Of a stretch of 64,000 nt of DNA, positions 45,906-59,131 are shown one piece after another. Numbering within the stretch: the first letter of the stretch is position 1; each line of letters begins with the position of its first letter. Below the pieces are notes generated by a model. It was not told the origin of the DNA and made no database searches. It worked only from the letters and a program-made list of their open reading frames with translations. This DNA is from Dimorphilus gyrociliatus (lineage: Eukaryota > Annelida > Polychaeta > Dinophilidae): contig CAJFCJ010000005.1 in NCBI GenBank assembly GCA_904063045.1, positions 1,705,167-1,769,166 of the forward strand. Reading direction: 5' to 3'. The translations under genes were made by a program, and so were the position numbers.

Positions 45906-48428
45906 TTATAAGAAAGGTTCAATGTTTATTTCCAGGGCTGAGCATGGTTTGCTTAAATGGAAATTTTTGATAACATCGGGATGTAAAATTCCAAAAAAGC
46001 CTATTGATTTTCCTCTTAGGAATACTTCAGCGCACCTTCCAGGAAAGAATGTTGGATTGTCAGAAGGTTTAATTTGATAGCCATCTTTATCGTCTTGTTT
46101 CGTTTCTAATAGCTCCATCAGACGATCTAAGAGGCCATGAACAACTTCGAATCCTGATGTATTGTTATAATAAACGGCACAGAAATGACGCCAATTTCTA
46201 GCTCCTACCTCTGTAATTAAATATTGTATAAAGAAAATGTAATAAGATGAAAACATTTGTAGTTTCACACCTGCTGTATCATCTTTTACAACAACATCTG
46301 AGATATCAAAGAGCTTCAGAGGGAGTGGCATCATATTATTATGGAATATAGACTTTAATAGCCCAGGTAGTAGTGTTGTTCTGGCTACTTGAAATTCAAA
46401 AGTTGCCGGATTGGAAATATGAACCGCATTTTTTAATCCTAATTCCTGTCTCAATCCCGTAGATATATCTTCTCTAGAGCACTAAATAATAATAAAGTTA
46501 CTTAATGAAAGATTTACGGGCTTTAAAAAAAAACTCTTTTTACCAATGAAAAGGTAAGAGCTTCAGTGAACCCAGCTGCGGCAATTTCTATTCTTAGCTT
46601 ATCGGTTATCTTATTAAGTGGAAACTGCATTTTACAAAGAAAAACAGTATTATTATGATTAAAATAAAAATGTAATTTATTTAGCTGTAACCTGGTTAGC
46701 TATGGTTGTAGTATCTGGTACTTTCATTTCAATATTATTATAGTCATAAGCAATTCCAACATCTTCTATAATATCGCAAGGATGGATAACATGTGTTAGA
46801 AGTTAAGGCGAATAATATAATATATAAAAGTATCAGTTGCATAAATAATAAATTGGTATATTAAAAAAGGATATCATGTCTAGTTGGTGGAACCTCAACT
46901 TCCACTGTTTTGCCGTCATCTACCAGAGTAGACGTTAATGACATTTTTGTCAATAACTTGGCGATTTTATCTGAATCTGCCCTGATAAAATATTCAAATA
47001 TTGTAATTTTCAATAAATATTAAATATATTTTAATATATTTTTCCTTACTGTATTCCCAATGATTTGTTGATTTCAGCAGTAGATACTCTCTCCTTTCTG
47101 TAAGATAATTCCTAAACAATGAAAAGAGAGATTAACAATGATAATTAGATGATAAATTAGCTGGGCAGTTTACAAACAGGATAAAGATAACTTTTTCCAT
47201 CAGGATAAACAACTTCAACATTCTCACATACAAATTGTTCTTTGCAGTGTTCGCTAAACATTGTTATTATAGTATCAAGAACAATAGTAGCTTTATTTAA
47301 ATCAGTAGCTGTACTCTCGATAAAAACATTCTTTGTATTTAAGGTAATCTTCGAATGCTCCCCTAAAGTTAACAAAAAGATAAAGCATGAAAACAAGATA
47401 TGATATAAATCACTAAAAAAGATATTTAACCGTTTATAATTGGAGGCATCGACAGCACAACCCCATTTTTATCATAGATAACAGGGTAAACAGGCTTGTC
47501 TCGTATAATTGATAAATATGGTCTTAAATGCGTTTTCTATAAAAGATACTATAAAGTTTATTTAATTTTATATTAATTTATACATACTTCAAAAATTTCC
47601 ATCATTTTCGTAGCTGTATACTCTTGATCATGACCCAATGGTTTGAATTTTATATCTTCGGGCTTCTTTGCATTGTAAGTGAAGGGTCCTTGAATTGTAT
47701 CCAAGTCATGTGTACCAATAGCTACTAGAGAGCGCACTCGACAAATGTTTCTATGCAATTTGTCCTGAAGATCTATGAAGCTTTGATAAGATTCTTTCGT
47801 AAAAGTTATATTGCGAAGAATAGCAGATACTGCAAAAGGTCGGACTTGTGAAGTCTGTAATAAAAAAATGATGTCTCTTTTTGAATTATCGTTCCATATT
47901 TCGACTGCTTAACAAACCGATGGTTGGATCAGAAGCTTATGGATATTTTCTTTACCGGGATTGATAGCTTTGTATTTTGGAGCAATCATTCTGTATGAAT
48001 AAATAGTTAAAATAGCGGATTCGAATAATTTTAAAACGTACTTGTTTTGAAATACAAGAAGGCCTCTGGTTAAGCCTTCCATGCAGAGAAGATCATATCT
48101 GGAAGTAATAATAGTAAGATAAGACTAATACAGGAAGATTCAGATGATAAAAAGTACCTATTAGCTGGCACGTCAATTTTGTAAATTACATCATCAGATG
48201 CATCTTTTGCCTTATCATCACCCTGTTCTCTACTAATAATCTCTTTTTCAGACGTAACCTCATCCAACTCTAATCCGAAAGCAAAACACAAGTCTTGGAA
48301 TTCATCTTCGGCTGTTGAGAAGCTTTTGACTTTCAATTATCGTTCACAAAATATAAGCTTTCTCACTTACTATATTCTTTATTTAACGCTTTGAAGAGTT
48401 CATCTCGCTTTACCCCAAGAGTCGGCAT
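45906..48428 (-). CDS. FARSB: phenylalanyl-tRNA synthetase beta subunit (cytosolic)
   Basis: Multi-exon gene from ATG at 48428-48426 ([16 protein letters not shown]) to the stop at 45906. Recognisable FARSB blocks in order: [47 protein letters not shown] and [18 protein letters not shown] (B3/4 editing region), [38 protein letters not shown] then [15 protein letters not shown] (B5), and [20 protein letters not shown]. The catalytic-like core follows: [27 protein letters not shown] and [20 protein letters not shown]. The C-terminus is [19 protein letters not shown]. With the alpha subunit it forms the alpha2-beta2 enzyme that charges tRNA-Phe. An intron of about 50-60 bp interrupts DDTA-EVGARN near 46220-46270, so the longer unspliced frame there is not the real product. 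Confidence 0.95.
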
Positions 48429-49417
48429 GTTAGAGTAAGATGTTATATAGTAATTTTAATTACAATGAAAGAAATTAATTATTTTTTTATCTGATGCAAC
48501 GCCACGGCAACTGGATTTGCAAAACACACTAGTGTACCGGAAGCAAAATATGGTGCCTATTCCATTTACGGAGTTATTCATAAAAATACGTAGGCGATCT
48601 ATGTGCAGGCTATTGATAGCGACCTCTACAGACCTAAAGTCACGTGCACTGTTTAACCAATAATCTCAAAGAGTGACACATCTCTGGAGAAGTAGCCCGG
48701 CCTAGGTAAATTAGAAAGGAAAGAACTACGTGATCGTTATAATAACAAAATTTGCCTAATCAACAAACTATACAAAAGGTATTAAAAGTTTGTTATTGAA
48801 GGATTAATGAATCAGTAAGTTATTACGAAATTATTAACTTTTTCCTTTCGCTTGTCCGTGAATGTTCTAATGTCCGGTTATAAAAGAAGTTTATTTATGG
48901 TAACCTGGATTATTGATAAGCTAGGAATGTAGAGAGCATCTTGTAATATTCGCTACAAAATTCAAAAATACACAAATTTAGTGCCAAGGAATTTTTGTCG
49001 ATACCTACCATGTTTGAACGATCCTTTTTTTTCCGAGCGCAATGTAAACATTGCCAGACGATAACGATATGAAGTACAATTATTCCAATTTGTTATTAAA
49101 TGTGCTTAGCAATCATTTTATATGGTTGATAAAGAGAATTTCTTACTATTTTCTAAGTATTGTAGAGAAATGAATAACAACACATAGCTATATCCTTTTA
49201 GGCACTAAAAAGCATAACTTGTTTTTGGCCAACACTTTTTACATTTGTATAAAAAGACATAAAGAATAGTAGTTTGGGCGGGATAAGCTTATGAAGCGAA
49301 ATGAGAAAGAAAATGGCTTAGATTGTATTTGTATTCATAGTATTTTTGATCATTTGTACTTTTGGTGTAATTAGATAGCATCTAAAGTATAATATCAAAA
49401 AAATCACACAGGAAATA
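48429..49417. promoter_or_regulatory. intergenic between divergent FARSB and KY-like genes
   Basis: The 989 bp between two divergent start codons must hold both promoters. No coding exon was identified. No element is claimed. Confidence 0.4.
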
Positions 49418-52400
49418 ATGACTCTACGAGCTCCAAGAGAATTTCGCTTGCAACCTTTGACGAAGCCTCCAAAACCTGCACCTCCGGCCTTCAGAAAATC
49501 TCAAATTTATACCGACCCCAGAGTTTTTCGCTTAATCGATGCACATGCTATTGAACAGGCGCGTGTTAATTATAGAACGTTCAAGGATCTTATATGGAAC
49601 CTCGTTTATCTTAACAACTATAATGAATTGGAAAAGGTCCGCGTAATATTTAGATGGTTAACTACGAAGAATATGCACACCATTTTCTTTGATCGAGAAT
49701 TACCTGGTACCCCCGAACTGACATTGGCTGGCTTTAAAGAAGATAAATTTACCTATGCGAACGTATTTCAGACAATGTGTCAATATTCTGGCTTGTATTG
49801 TGAAACGATAGCTGGATGGGCCAAGGGAATTGAATATAGACCTGGCCAAACCATAACGAATGGACCACTGAATCATACCTGGAACACTGTTATGATAGAC
49901 GGAGACTGGCATTTAATTGATTCCCATTGGGCCTCAAGATACTTGCAAACAGAGAACAGAAGTTCTGAAAACCTTGTTTATGAATACGACGATTTTTACT
50001 TTCTGACACCACCTGAGGAACTTATTTATTCTCATTTGCCAGATGAACCATGCTGGCAGCTGATAAAGCCACCCATTACTAAATATCAATTTGAAGATTT
50101 TCCTTTAGTTAAGTCTCACTTTTTCTTATCTGGACTTGGATTCGTTAATCAAAACAAAGGTACATTGCCAACCTCCAATGGAATTATGTCGTTGACGCTG
50201 TCGTACAACCGTCCGGCTATGTTTACTTTCAAGTTAGTCTACGATTACGATAGATCCGAGTACATTGGACCATATTCGTTGAAACGTTACGTAATCCAAG
50301 AGACGAGGGCCGACGGTCAAGTTTCATTCTACTTCAGATCGCCACGAGTGGGGTTTTACTACTTAACAGTGTTTGCTCACCTTCAAACGCCGGGAGAAAG
50401 GCTAGGAGTTGAAGCAATCTTCAAGGTATTTATGATTACCTAATGAATAAATGAATAATAATTGCCGAAAATTACATTTATAATATATCTTGAACTATTT
50501 ATTCCCGTGCTTCTTCAATTACCGATGGATTTAAACAGTATCGTCGGCGGAAACGCCGAATTATGTTTAAGGCGAGCTGTATTGTATAATATATTTAAAA
50601 GAATGAACAATTTCATTTTTTTTAAATTTATTATGTAGTACTGTATATATCAAAATATCCCTTTGTTCTATTTAACTAGTCTACTTGTTTTTATTATTTT
50701 TTTTTTGGTAAATAATCTATTTTATATTCTTTTTAGTCGTCTGTTTTTATAATTGCGATTATCTTTCAAGGTTCTTATTTTATCATGTACACTTTCAGGC
50801 CTGTTGCGAATATCGAATTGAATGCGATAGCTGTCCTCCGAATGTTCAACCCTTCCCAGAAGGAGCGGACCCCAATTGGGGACCTACAACGACAATCATG
50901 TACGACTACGGTTTGAGACCTTCTCACCAGGAAGCGATCTTATCAGCTCCTAACGGTCTCTGCGAAATCTATTTTGAGAAAGAAAGACATGTTATTATAG
51001 ATGCTGAGCTCACTGGTGCTGAGCATCGGGAGATTCTTGCCCAATGCGTTGACGTTTCACAGGGTTCTACAATTGATACTGTAAGCATTCGTCTCCCCAC
51101 CAAAGGAGAATATTGTCTTCAAATATATGCAAATGATCCTGAAAGAGATGCTGAAACTTGCATGTTAGTTTGCCAGTACCTTGTTTCATTCACTGAAGGA
51201 GAAGTAGCAGCAAATAAATATAGAAACATTTACAACACAATGGAATTAAATAGACAACAGGCCGCTCCCAGTTTGTTACAACCAACTGATCGTCCTATAG
51301 TGCAACAGCGTAAATTACCGGCTTTAAGCGATAGCTATAGATGCGATGTAGAGGAGCCCGCTCATAGGATGCCGGGAGCAGAGTATTTCGCGCAAGGTGA
51401 GGCCCTACGGGCGAGAATGGCCCAACAACAAATGAACAGACGAGATTATGATCAGCAGCAGCAAGCTCAACATCAACAACCCCAACACCAGCAGCCTCAA
51501 CATCTACAAAGTCAGAATCAGCAACATGGACAACAATGGGCTCAAGCTAACACTGAAAGAAGAGGTAAACCAGTTGAAATAATAAGGGATCGTGGAGCAG
51601 GAGGTAATTACGCAAATCGTCCACCCACCCTACCGAGGAATAGACCTGATCAGCAACAACAACAAAATCAGCAACAACAACAGCATCAGCAACAACAAAA
51701 TCAAGATTACAGACCCCAGGGTACTCCGATAGAAATTATAAGGGAGGCACCGGCGAAACCAGTTGAAATTATTCGTCCAAAGAGGGCTGACCGTTCTCCG
51801 CGAAACGCCTCCCCAACGCCGATTTCTCAGCAAACTTATACATCAGAAGCACATCCTCAAATAGGAGCAAGAAGATATCCGGAAACCGGTAACTATAATT
51901 CTTACTCACGGCCCTTTAAGCCTACTTACTACCTTGTTTTTGTTACTAATAATTCCTTAAGTGTAATGTTGAAGGGAATATTTTACAAAATAGTTTTACT
52001 GTTGATGTTGTGCTAATGCGTGTTGTAAAGCAGGTGCTGAAGATGGAGTATTCAAAGCGACAGCTGTACAAGGCATGTGTTTTTTCCCCCATGTTTATTT
52101 TTCTTTTTTTTCCCCCCATATTTCTGTTTCCCCTTTTTCTTTCCCTTTTTGCTATATGATCTTTAAATATTTACTTTGGTCAATTTTTAAATTTTTATAT
52201 ATCAAATTATAGGATTTGTACCAGAGCAAGAATACGTTCCCCACCCATCTAATATGTATAGACAGGAAATCAGTCCAACGGCACCGCAATCTTTCGAACC
52301 CCAAGTTCTGGAATCACAAGAAACACTAAGAACGGCTACACCCGCAAAAGCTACGAAACCTTTCAGAGACACAAGGATTTTTGAACATGTTGATACTCAC

Positions 52401-54359
52401 GCTGTTGAGGTTTCACAGCAAAAACACAGCTCATTCAAAGATCTTGTGTGGCATTTGATCTATGCCAGAGGTATAGAACACGAATTGGAGAAAGCTAGAG
52501 CCATATTTTTGTGGCTGTGTTCAAAGGATTTAGACAGATTAACTTTCGATAATGTCAAACCAGAAACACCAGAAGAAATTCTAATGGACTTGAAAACCAG
52601 CAAAGCTACTTATGCCCATGTATTCAAAACGTTATGCAGTTACGCCGGCTTACACTGCCAAATTATTTCGGGATATGCAAAGGGTGCAGAATATACACCA
52701 GGCATGGTCTTCACTGGAACAACAGGGCAACATTCGTGGAATGCTGTTATGATTGAAGGAACCTGGCGTTTAGTCGATTGTCATTGGGCTGCTAGACGTT
52801 TAGTTGGTAAAAAAGTAACAATCGAAAATGTTCGTTATGAGTTAGATGAATACTATTTCATGCCTGCTCCTTCCCAATTGATATTTACGCATTTCCCAGA
52901 AACTCCAAATTGGCAATTGCTTGAAAAACCTATACTTAAAACAGATTTTGAGAATTTAGTGCCTGTAAAATCAACTTTCTTCAAATACCAACTTAGTACC
53001 AGATCCCATAAGGAGGCTGTTATCGATGTTAGAGATTCTGTTACTATACACATTGGTGTTCAGCCGGATATGATTGACAGATTAAGCTTTACAATGACCC
53101 TCACAATGAAAGATGGTGTCGATAAATGGAATAATATTGAGCTTAAACGATTTTGCATGCACGAAGTTGCGGGAGATGTTGCTTATTTTACTATTAGACC
53201 GCCCGCACCCGGTTCATACAGCTTAATTCTATATGCAAAAGAGCAAGGTAACGATCCTGGTGGAAAAAATGTCTATGGAGGAATCTGCGATTACGAGATG
53301 AATGTTCTAACCGCTAAACCACAACCTTTCCCTCACCGAGTATCATCAACTTACGGTGCTAGTGAGAACGTCAGCAAATATAACATAAAATCAACATTAG
53401 AAAGTTCAGTTACTTGGACTCAAGAGGATGGAATTGCTGAAATTCCCTTACTTATCTCAAGACCGATACGGTTTAACGCTAAACTTAAATCAGTCGACTC
53501 TGACGATGATAAATCTTTAGCGAATTACATTCTTCATAGAGTAGTTAAAGATACGGCAATTTTTTGTATCGCCCCACCAACCTCTGGTGAATATGCTTTA
53601 GAAATTTACGCCAATGATCAGAAGATTGATGGCAATGCTTTGCTATTTATCTATCAATTTTTGATAATTTGTGAAAAGCCCTCACCATATCCAAGGGAAT
53701 TACCCAGCATGCCCCCTGGATACCTTGGACCCCAATCGACCTTCAATAGACTGGGAATTGACTTAAAATCACACCCAGATCCTTATTTAATAACAAATTC
53801 CGATTATGTGGCAATTGAGTTTACACTCGACCAACCACTTCGCTTTACTTCTCAACTACTTTTCATGTCTAATGGTCGTCAAGAGGATATTACTGATTAC
53901 ATCCTTCATCAGGGTACTCCGCAAAGTATCACCTTACTTGTACGATTTCCCAGAGGTTATGGATTCTATAAACTCCAATTATACGCACTTCCTTACTCAG
54001 ATGCTAGTGACAACCTTCCAGGAATATTCAACTACTTGATAGAGTGTAGAGCAGTAAATACTAAACCCGTTCTCCCATTCCCGAAACAGTTTGGCCAATG
54101 GAAAGAAGGCTGCATACTCTACGAACCGTTGGACGGTGTGCTTCTTAGTAATGCAAGATGCAACTTCTCCATAAGAACTCCCCCAGGCGCAAACAGCGTA
54201 GCAGTAGTAGTAAACGATGACTGGAAGAAATTAGAACAAGACGAAGATGGAGTCTGGAATACCCAAATTATTGCTCAAGGAAGAAAGATACCACTCTGCG
54301 CTAATTATTCGGAAGGAGCATCACAATATTCTACTCTTCTTGAATTTGACGTTAATTAA
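49418..54359 (+). CDS. KY/hillarin-like protein with two transglutaminase-like modules
   Basis: Exons 49418-50425, 50799-51888, 52034-52072 and 52213-54359 join in phase to about 1,427 residues. Two copies of one module are visible. Module 1 has YTDPRVFRLIDAHAIEQA, FKDLIWNLVYL, YANVFQTMCQYSGLYCETIA, NHTWNTVMIDGDWHLIDSHW; module 2 has FKDLVWHLIYA, YAHVFKTLCSYAGLHCQIIS, QHSWNAVMIEGTWRLVDCHW. These match the kyphoscoliosis peptidase (KY) and hillarin family, cytoskeleton-linked proteins with a transglutaminase/protease fold. His and Asp of the triad are kept (NHTW/QHSW and LIDSHW/LVDCHW), but the usual Cys before YA is absent in both (KFTYA, KATYA). Each module is followed by beta-rich repeats. 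The linker holds a poly-Gln stretch and three copies of PxEIIR. The third intron appears to use a GC donor. Family roles are muscle and neuronal. Confidence 0.9.
51638..51705 (+). repeat. CAA/CAG-rich tract encoding poly-Gln
   Basis: In-frame Gln codons in the linker between the two KY modules, with Asn and His interruptions (QQQQQNQQQQQHQQQQNQ). A weaker Gln/His-rich part lies just upstream at about 51460-51540. Confidence 0.85.
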
Positions 54360-55401
54360 GAAAAGCAAAATGTATTTAATGCAAAAGTTTCAGTTCTATG
54401 ATAAAATTATTTGTCCTGTAACAAGTTCTAGCTATAGACTAATAATCTCTCTCTTTAATTATAATAATTAATATTCAAGTCAACTAATGTTCAAAATACT
54501 GTAGTGAATAATTAAACAAATACACGAAGAGTAATAGCATCGATTAAAGCAATTTTCATGTAATATCGCAGGAATTTCAAATATTTCCCCAGTTTATTTA
54601 AACGGCAGAGATGTTGACAAATTGAAGGTATTTTATTGACTCTTCCGGTCGCAAATTTTCTTTTTTACCTTCCTTGGTAGGAATACGTTTTGTATGGTTC
54701 GCTTTACCGAATCCAAAAACACGAGACCTTCATTTACAAAAAATCTGTAACTATTGAATTGTCTACCTCTGAAAATATATAGCAAAACTCTGTTTATTCT
54801 ATTTAACAAAGAAAGCACTGATCCGTATATGATAGATATTCGGAGACTATGCAAAGTCCTGCTAAAGATCCTTAATTACTTGTCAACCGTTTTGTTTATA
54901 TTTTCAATCCAGCAGTATACCTTTCATATTTGTTTGTGGATATGATAAACGCCTTTCTAAACTATACAGTATCTTCCCATCGCATACTGTATATTTAGAA
55001 TGAATACAGTTTTTGTCCAAGTCAGATTGAGCTTGTTCAACAAGTTATTTTTGAATTGAGATATTAACAAAGGGGTATTAGTGTGATAACTCGAACTGTA
55101 AGAGAGGATACTCATTGTTCCATTAAACAAATAAGAATAATGAATAATTAGAAATTCTAATTATATAACATAACTTTTTGTGATTCATTTAAAAAAGATT
55201 CATATGATAGAGATTTTTCCCTACATCCTATTATATTTAGGCTAATCATCGCAAGTATATTTAGAGCATACTTTTAAACTAATACCTTCGATGAATAATC
55301 GTGGTCTAAGGTATTAGGTTTACAAAATACTGTTTTTATAATGAACCTCTGGTGGGGAATCATGTTTTATAAATAAACTTTTACCCTCTTGTTTATTGCA
55401 A
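54360..55401. other. intergenic, no gene seen
   Basis: 3' flank of the KY-like gene and upstream flank of tRNA-Glu. It is AT-rich. Short open frames here have no support. Confidence 0.5.
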
Positions 55402-55473
55402 TCCCAGTTAGTCTAGTGGTTATGATTCCCGGCTCTCACCCGGGCGGCCCGGGTTCGATTCCCGGACTGGGAG
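55402..55473 (+). tRNA. tRNA-Glu (anticodon CTC)
   Basis: A 72-nt cloverleaf reads by eye: acceptor stem TCCCAGT pairing with ACTGGGA, D arm containing AGTCTAGTGGTTA (the internal A box), anticodon loop with CTC, and a T arm GGTTCGATTCC (B box). The overall sequence pattern is that of animal tRNA-Glu. No intron. A run of T follows at 55479, a good RNA polymerase III terminator. Confidence 0.95.
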
Positions 55474-55554
55474 ACTCGTTTTTTTCTTTTCATTACTTTT
55501 ATTTTACTAAGTTACTTCTACTGTTTCGTCCTTCTCGTGTACAGCATGAAAATT

Positions 55555-55568
55555 TGGGGGGGGGGGGA
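55555..55568. repeat. poly-G run
   Basis: About 12 consecutive G bases, rare in this AT-rich window. It could be an assembly-sensitive homopolymer. Confidence 0.7.
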
Positions 55569-55637
55569 AATATATGCCTATCTAGTTACTTTTATATCTT
55601 TTAATTAATTCTATGTAAAAGTATAAAAAAAAAAATT

Positions 55638-55710
55638 CGACCGCGACGAGACTCGAACTCGCAATCTTCTGATTCGAAGTCAGACGCCTTATCCATTAGG
55701 CCACGCGGCC
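55638..55710 (-). tRNA. tRNA-Arg (anticodon TCG)
   Basis: On the minus strand the sequence starts GGCCGCGTGGCCTAATGGAT, with the A box in TGGCCTAATGG, an anticodon stem CTGA/TCAG around a loop containing TCG, and the B box GGTTCGAGTC-like segment GAGTTCGAGTC. The 3' arm CGCGGTC pairs with the 5' arm, including one G-T pair. It closely follows the animal tRNA-Arg(TCG) pattern, with no intron. T-rich sequence follows downstream on that strand. Confidence 0.94.
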
Positions 55711-56028
55711 GCCTTGAAAAGCAATGCGGGTTTTCGAACTAACACTAGAATTAAAAAAATACAAAAAATAGTTTTTATATTTTCTAGAACAAAAAAATAG
55801 GCCTATATGGCCACACCATCGATTTATATTTTAGTTGATTAAAGCTAAAATATCTTAATGACAAAAATATCTGATTTTTTAATTACGCAATAGTTCGTTT
55901 TATTGTTTTGTTTTTGTAATTTATTGATATTTTATAATTTACTCAGCAAAACAATAAACCAATTTGGTAATTGTTTATCAATAGAATATGTTGCTATTAG
56001 TTTTTGTCTATTGAAAATTATCTCTAAC

Positions 56029-56059
<31 letters not shown>

Positions 56060-56779
56060 ATCCACTTTGTAAAACAGTAGGGCTACAACAGGGAGAATTA
56101 CCTTTTTAAAACATGTCGCAGTAATAACTACTGCAGATCTATTTTTAAAATGTTTATGGTCAACATATCAAATACAAAAATCATTTTACGTAGCATTTTC
56201 TTCACATTGTCTCCTCTTTCTAATTGGTGAGTTCAAAACTGTTAAAGAATTTTTTTTATATATTACTTAAAGTCATAATAGAGAATAGAACAAGAAAGAT
56301 CGACACAGACAATAAAAACCAATGATAAGATAAAGCGTATGATGATAAGATAAAAACTTAAAAAGTATATATCTTTTAATTTATATTATTATGTAATATA
56401 CTTAAATTATTACTTTAAAATTGAATGTTTACTATAAAAAATTAAAGATTTTACGAGATAAATAATAAGTGATCGAAAATAAGCCATTTATAGCGAACTT
56501 TTTAAATTTTAGCGCTGTTCTATGTAATCTGGTTCTCGTCTAGTTTCCGTTTCCTTCGCTCTGGCGAAGACAGAACTCTTCCTCCTATCAATTTAATAAA
56601 GTAGTTTTTTAAACAATTTTCAACAGTTACAATATAATAACCAACTAATAAGTAAGTTTCATATATTGCCTTTATAATATTGAAAGATTAATAAGTTTGA
56701 ATAACCCTGTCAAACGATTCTTACTCTATTGATCGAACACCATAGCGTTCGTTTAGTTCATATTAATTTTTTTATAGAA
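55711..56779. other. intergenic, no gene seen
   Basis: AT-rich flank upstream of AP-1 mu with an (AG)n microsatellite at 56029-56054. The immediate upstream region of AP-1 mu should hold its promoter. No coding exon is supported. Confidence 0.5.
56029..56054. repeat. (AG)n microsatellite
   Basis: About 13 uninterrupted AG units. Confidence 0.85.
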
Positions 56780-58177
56780 ATGTCCTGCTCCGCCCTATTT
56801 GTACTGGATCTTAAAGGCAAGGTCTTAATAAGTAAAAACTACAGAGGTGACGTCGACATATCATGTATTGATAAATTTATGACTTTGATAATGGAGAAGG
56901 AGGAGGAAGGCTATCAAACTCCAATAATTCAGCATGGAACCACAACGTACATATATATCAAACACAACAATTTGTATTTGGTGTCTATCACGAAGAAAAA
57001 TGCAAATGCCGCACTCATATTCGCCTTTCTACATAAAGTTTGTACTTAAGATCGTTTTAGTAATTTGTTGTAACTTGTGTGATTCTTTTAGATTGTTGAA
57101 GTATTTACCGAATACTTTAAAGAATTGGAAGAGGAGTCAATTCGTGATAATTTTGTTATTGTTTATGAATTATTAGATGAAATCATGGATTTTGGATTTC
57201 CTCAAACAACCGATTCAAAAATTTTACAAGAATATATTACGCAAGAGTGTAATAAATTGGAAGTTGCTCCCAGACCCCCAATGGCAGTTACTAATGCTGT
57301 ATCTTGGCGTTCGCAAGGAATTAATAGACACAAAAAGAATGAAGTATTCCTCGATGTTATTGAATCAGTTAATCTCTTGGTTTCAGCTAAGGGCAACGTA
57401 CTACGCTCTGAGATTGTTGGTAGTGTCAAGATGAGAGTTTATCTCAATGGGATGCCAGAGTTAAGATTAGGTTTGAATGATAAAGTTTTGTTCGAATCAA
57501 CGGGTAGAGGAAAATCAAAAAGTGTTGAATTGGAGGATGTTAAATTTCATCAGTGCGTTCGATTGTCAAGATTTGAGAATGATCGAACTATATCCTTTAT
57601 ACCGCCTGATGGCGAGTTCGATCTAATGAATTACAGATTGAATACGCACATAAAACCATTGATATGGGTGGAGAGCGTCATTGAACGCCATTCGCACTCC
57701 AGAGTAGAATACATGATCAAAGCTAAAAGCCAGTTTAAAAGGAGATCTACTGCAAATAACGTAAAGGTTATCATTCCTGTACCAGTTGACGTCGATTCTC
57801 CAAAATTTAAGTGCACGAATGGAAGCTGTAAATACTCTCCAGACCAGAATTCTATGATATGGACCATAAAGAGTTTTCCAGGAGGAAAAGAGTACCTATT
57901 AAGAGCTCACTTTGGTCTACCGAGTATCGAGGGAGAGGATCTTGAGGGTAAACCTCCCATTCAAGTGCAGTTCGAAATACCTTACTTTACCGTTAGCGGC
58001 ATTCAGGTAAAATAATTTTAATTATTAATAGCAAAAATGAGATAAAATATTCAATAAAATAATTTTTATTTAATTCAGGTCAGATATTTAAAAATCATCG
58101 AAAAGTCAGGTTATCAAGCTCTTCCTTGGGTTCGATATATTACTCAGAATGGAGACTACCAGCTAAGAACTTGTTAA
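56780..58177 (+). CDS. AP1M1: AP-1 adaptor complex mu subunit
   Basis: Three exons, 56780-57037, 57092-58006 and 58079-58177, give 423 residues, the normal mu1 length. The N-terminal longin part has FVLDLKGKVLISKNYRGDVD and IKHNNLYLVSI. The linker has EYFKELEEESIRDNFVIVYE and LDEIMDFGFPQTTDSKILQE. The C-terminal cargo-binding domain begins WRSQGINRHKKNEVFLDVIE and ends YLKIIEKSGYQALPWVRYIT. Strong family identity with animal AP1M proteins. AP-1 sorts cargo between trans-Golgi network and endosomes with clathrin; mu1 binds tyrosine-based YxxPhi signals. AP1M1 and AP1M2 split in vertebrates, so the symbol means only mu1. Conserved KRRSTANNV loop is present. Confidence 0.97.
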
Positions 58178-59131
58178 AAATAACTATAACTTTGAAATAT
58201 ATGTCACGACAATGAACCACTTTCATATTTAAACGATAATGCAAATATTTCTCATTCGCGTAAAGAAATTTGTTATGAATATAAAAAGAGTGCAAAATTC
58301 AAACAACAATTCTTTTGTGTCAGTTCTACCAGTTAATATTTTTTTACTTTTATTGATCTTAACAATTCTGGGGAAAAAAAATGGCGTAGCCTTAAACAAT
58401 GACGAATAATAACTGCCATTTTTAAAAATCAAGAGCTACACCTTAGTGTAGGTTATTATCTTCAGGTGTTCAAGGTAAATTCAATATATTTCTTATATAA
58501 GAAGACAATAACGTCTTACCCTTTAAATACTACTCTAAAAAAATATATAGAGAACCTTAGTATGATTGTTAAATGATTGTACGTAATATTAAGATGATTA
58601 TAATAAGAAACTTTTTTAAAGGCGATAAAAATAGAATGAAAAACTTTTTAGTTTGTCTATTTAGCCATTGTATTGAGTAGTTAATTTAATTTTGCAATTA
58701 GATTAGATATAGAATAAATAAACTGTATGTATAATATGTTATTTAATTAAAAAATAGTTCATTTTCTAAGTAACGGTATTCGATTACAAAAAAAAGAGAC
58801 TTCCCCTACTTCATGAATCATATCGTAGTATTATCGATTTTTTTTAAAATATTCTGATTAGAATGCTATTTATTTTGGTATCTTTGATAGTTAAAAGTCA
58901 GGTGAAAAGCTAATATTATCTTTCTTGTAAAAATTTAACAAACGTACATTTTCTTTTCATTTTTACAGACTATAATCGTTCTACTTGAATTCTGCTATTG
59001 AATACGACGGTCACATGATTGCTGCTAACTTGAAATAAACTATTTTATAATCTTTTACCTGTGTAAAAAATTTGATTCGTTCTTGAAAGAGAAGAAAAGA
59101 GGACATTGTTTATACAAACTAAGAAACAACG
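58178..59131. other. intergenic, no gene seen
   Basis: 3' flank of AP-1 mu (several AATAAA-like signals near 58710) and upstream flank of the glucosidase gene. No coding exon is seen. Confidence 0.5.
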
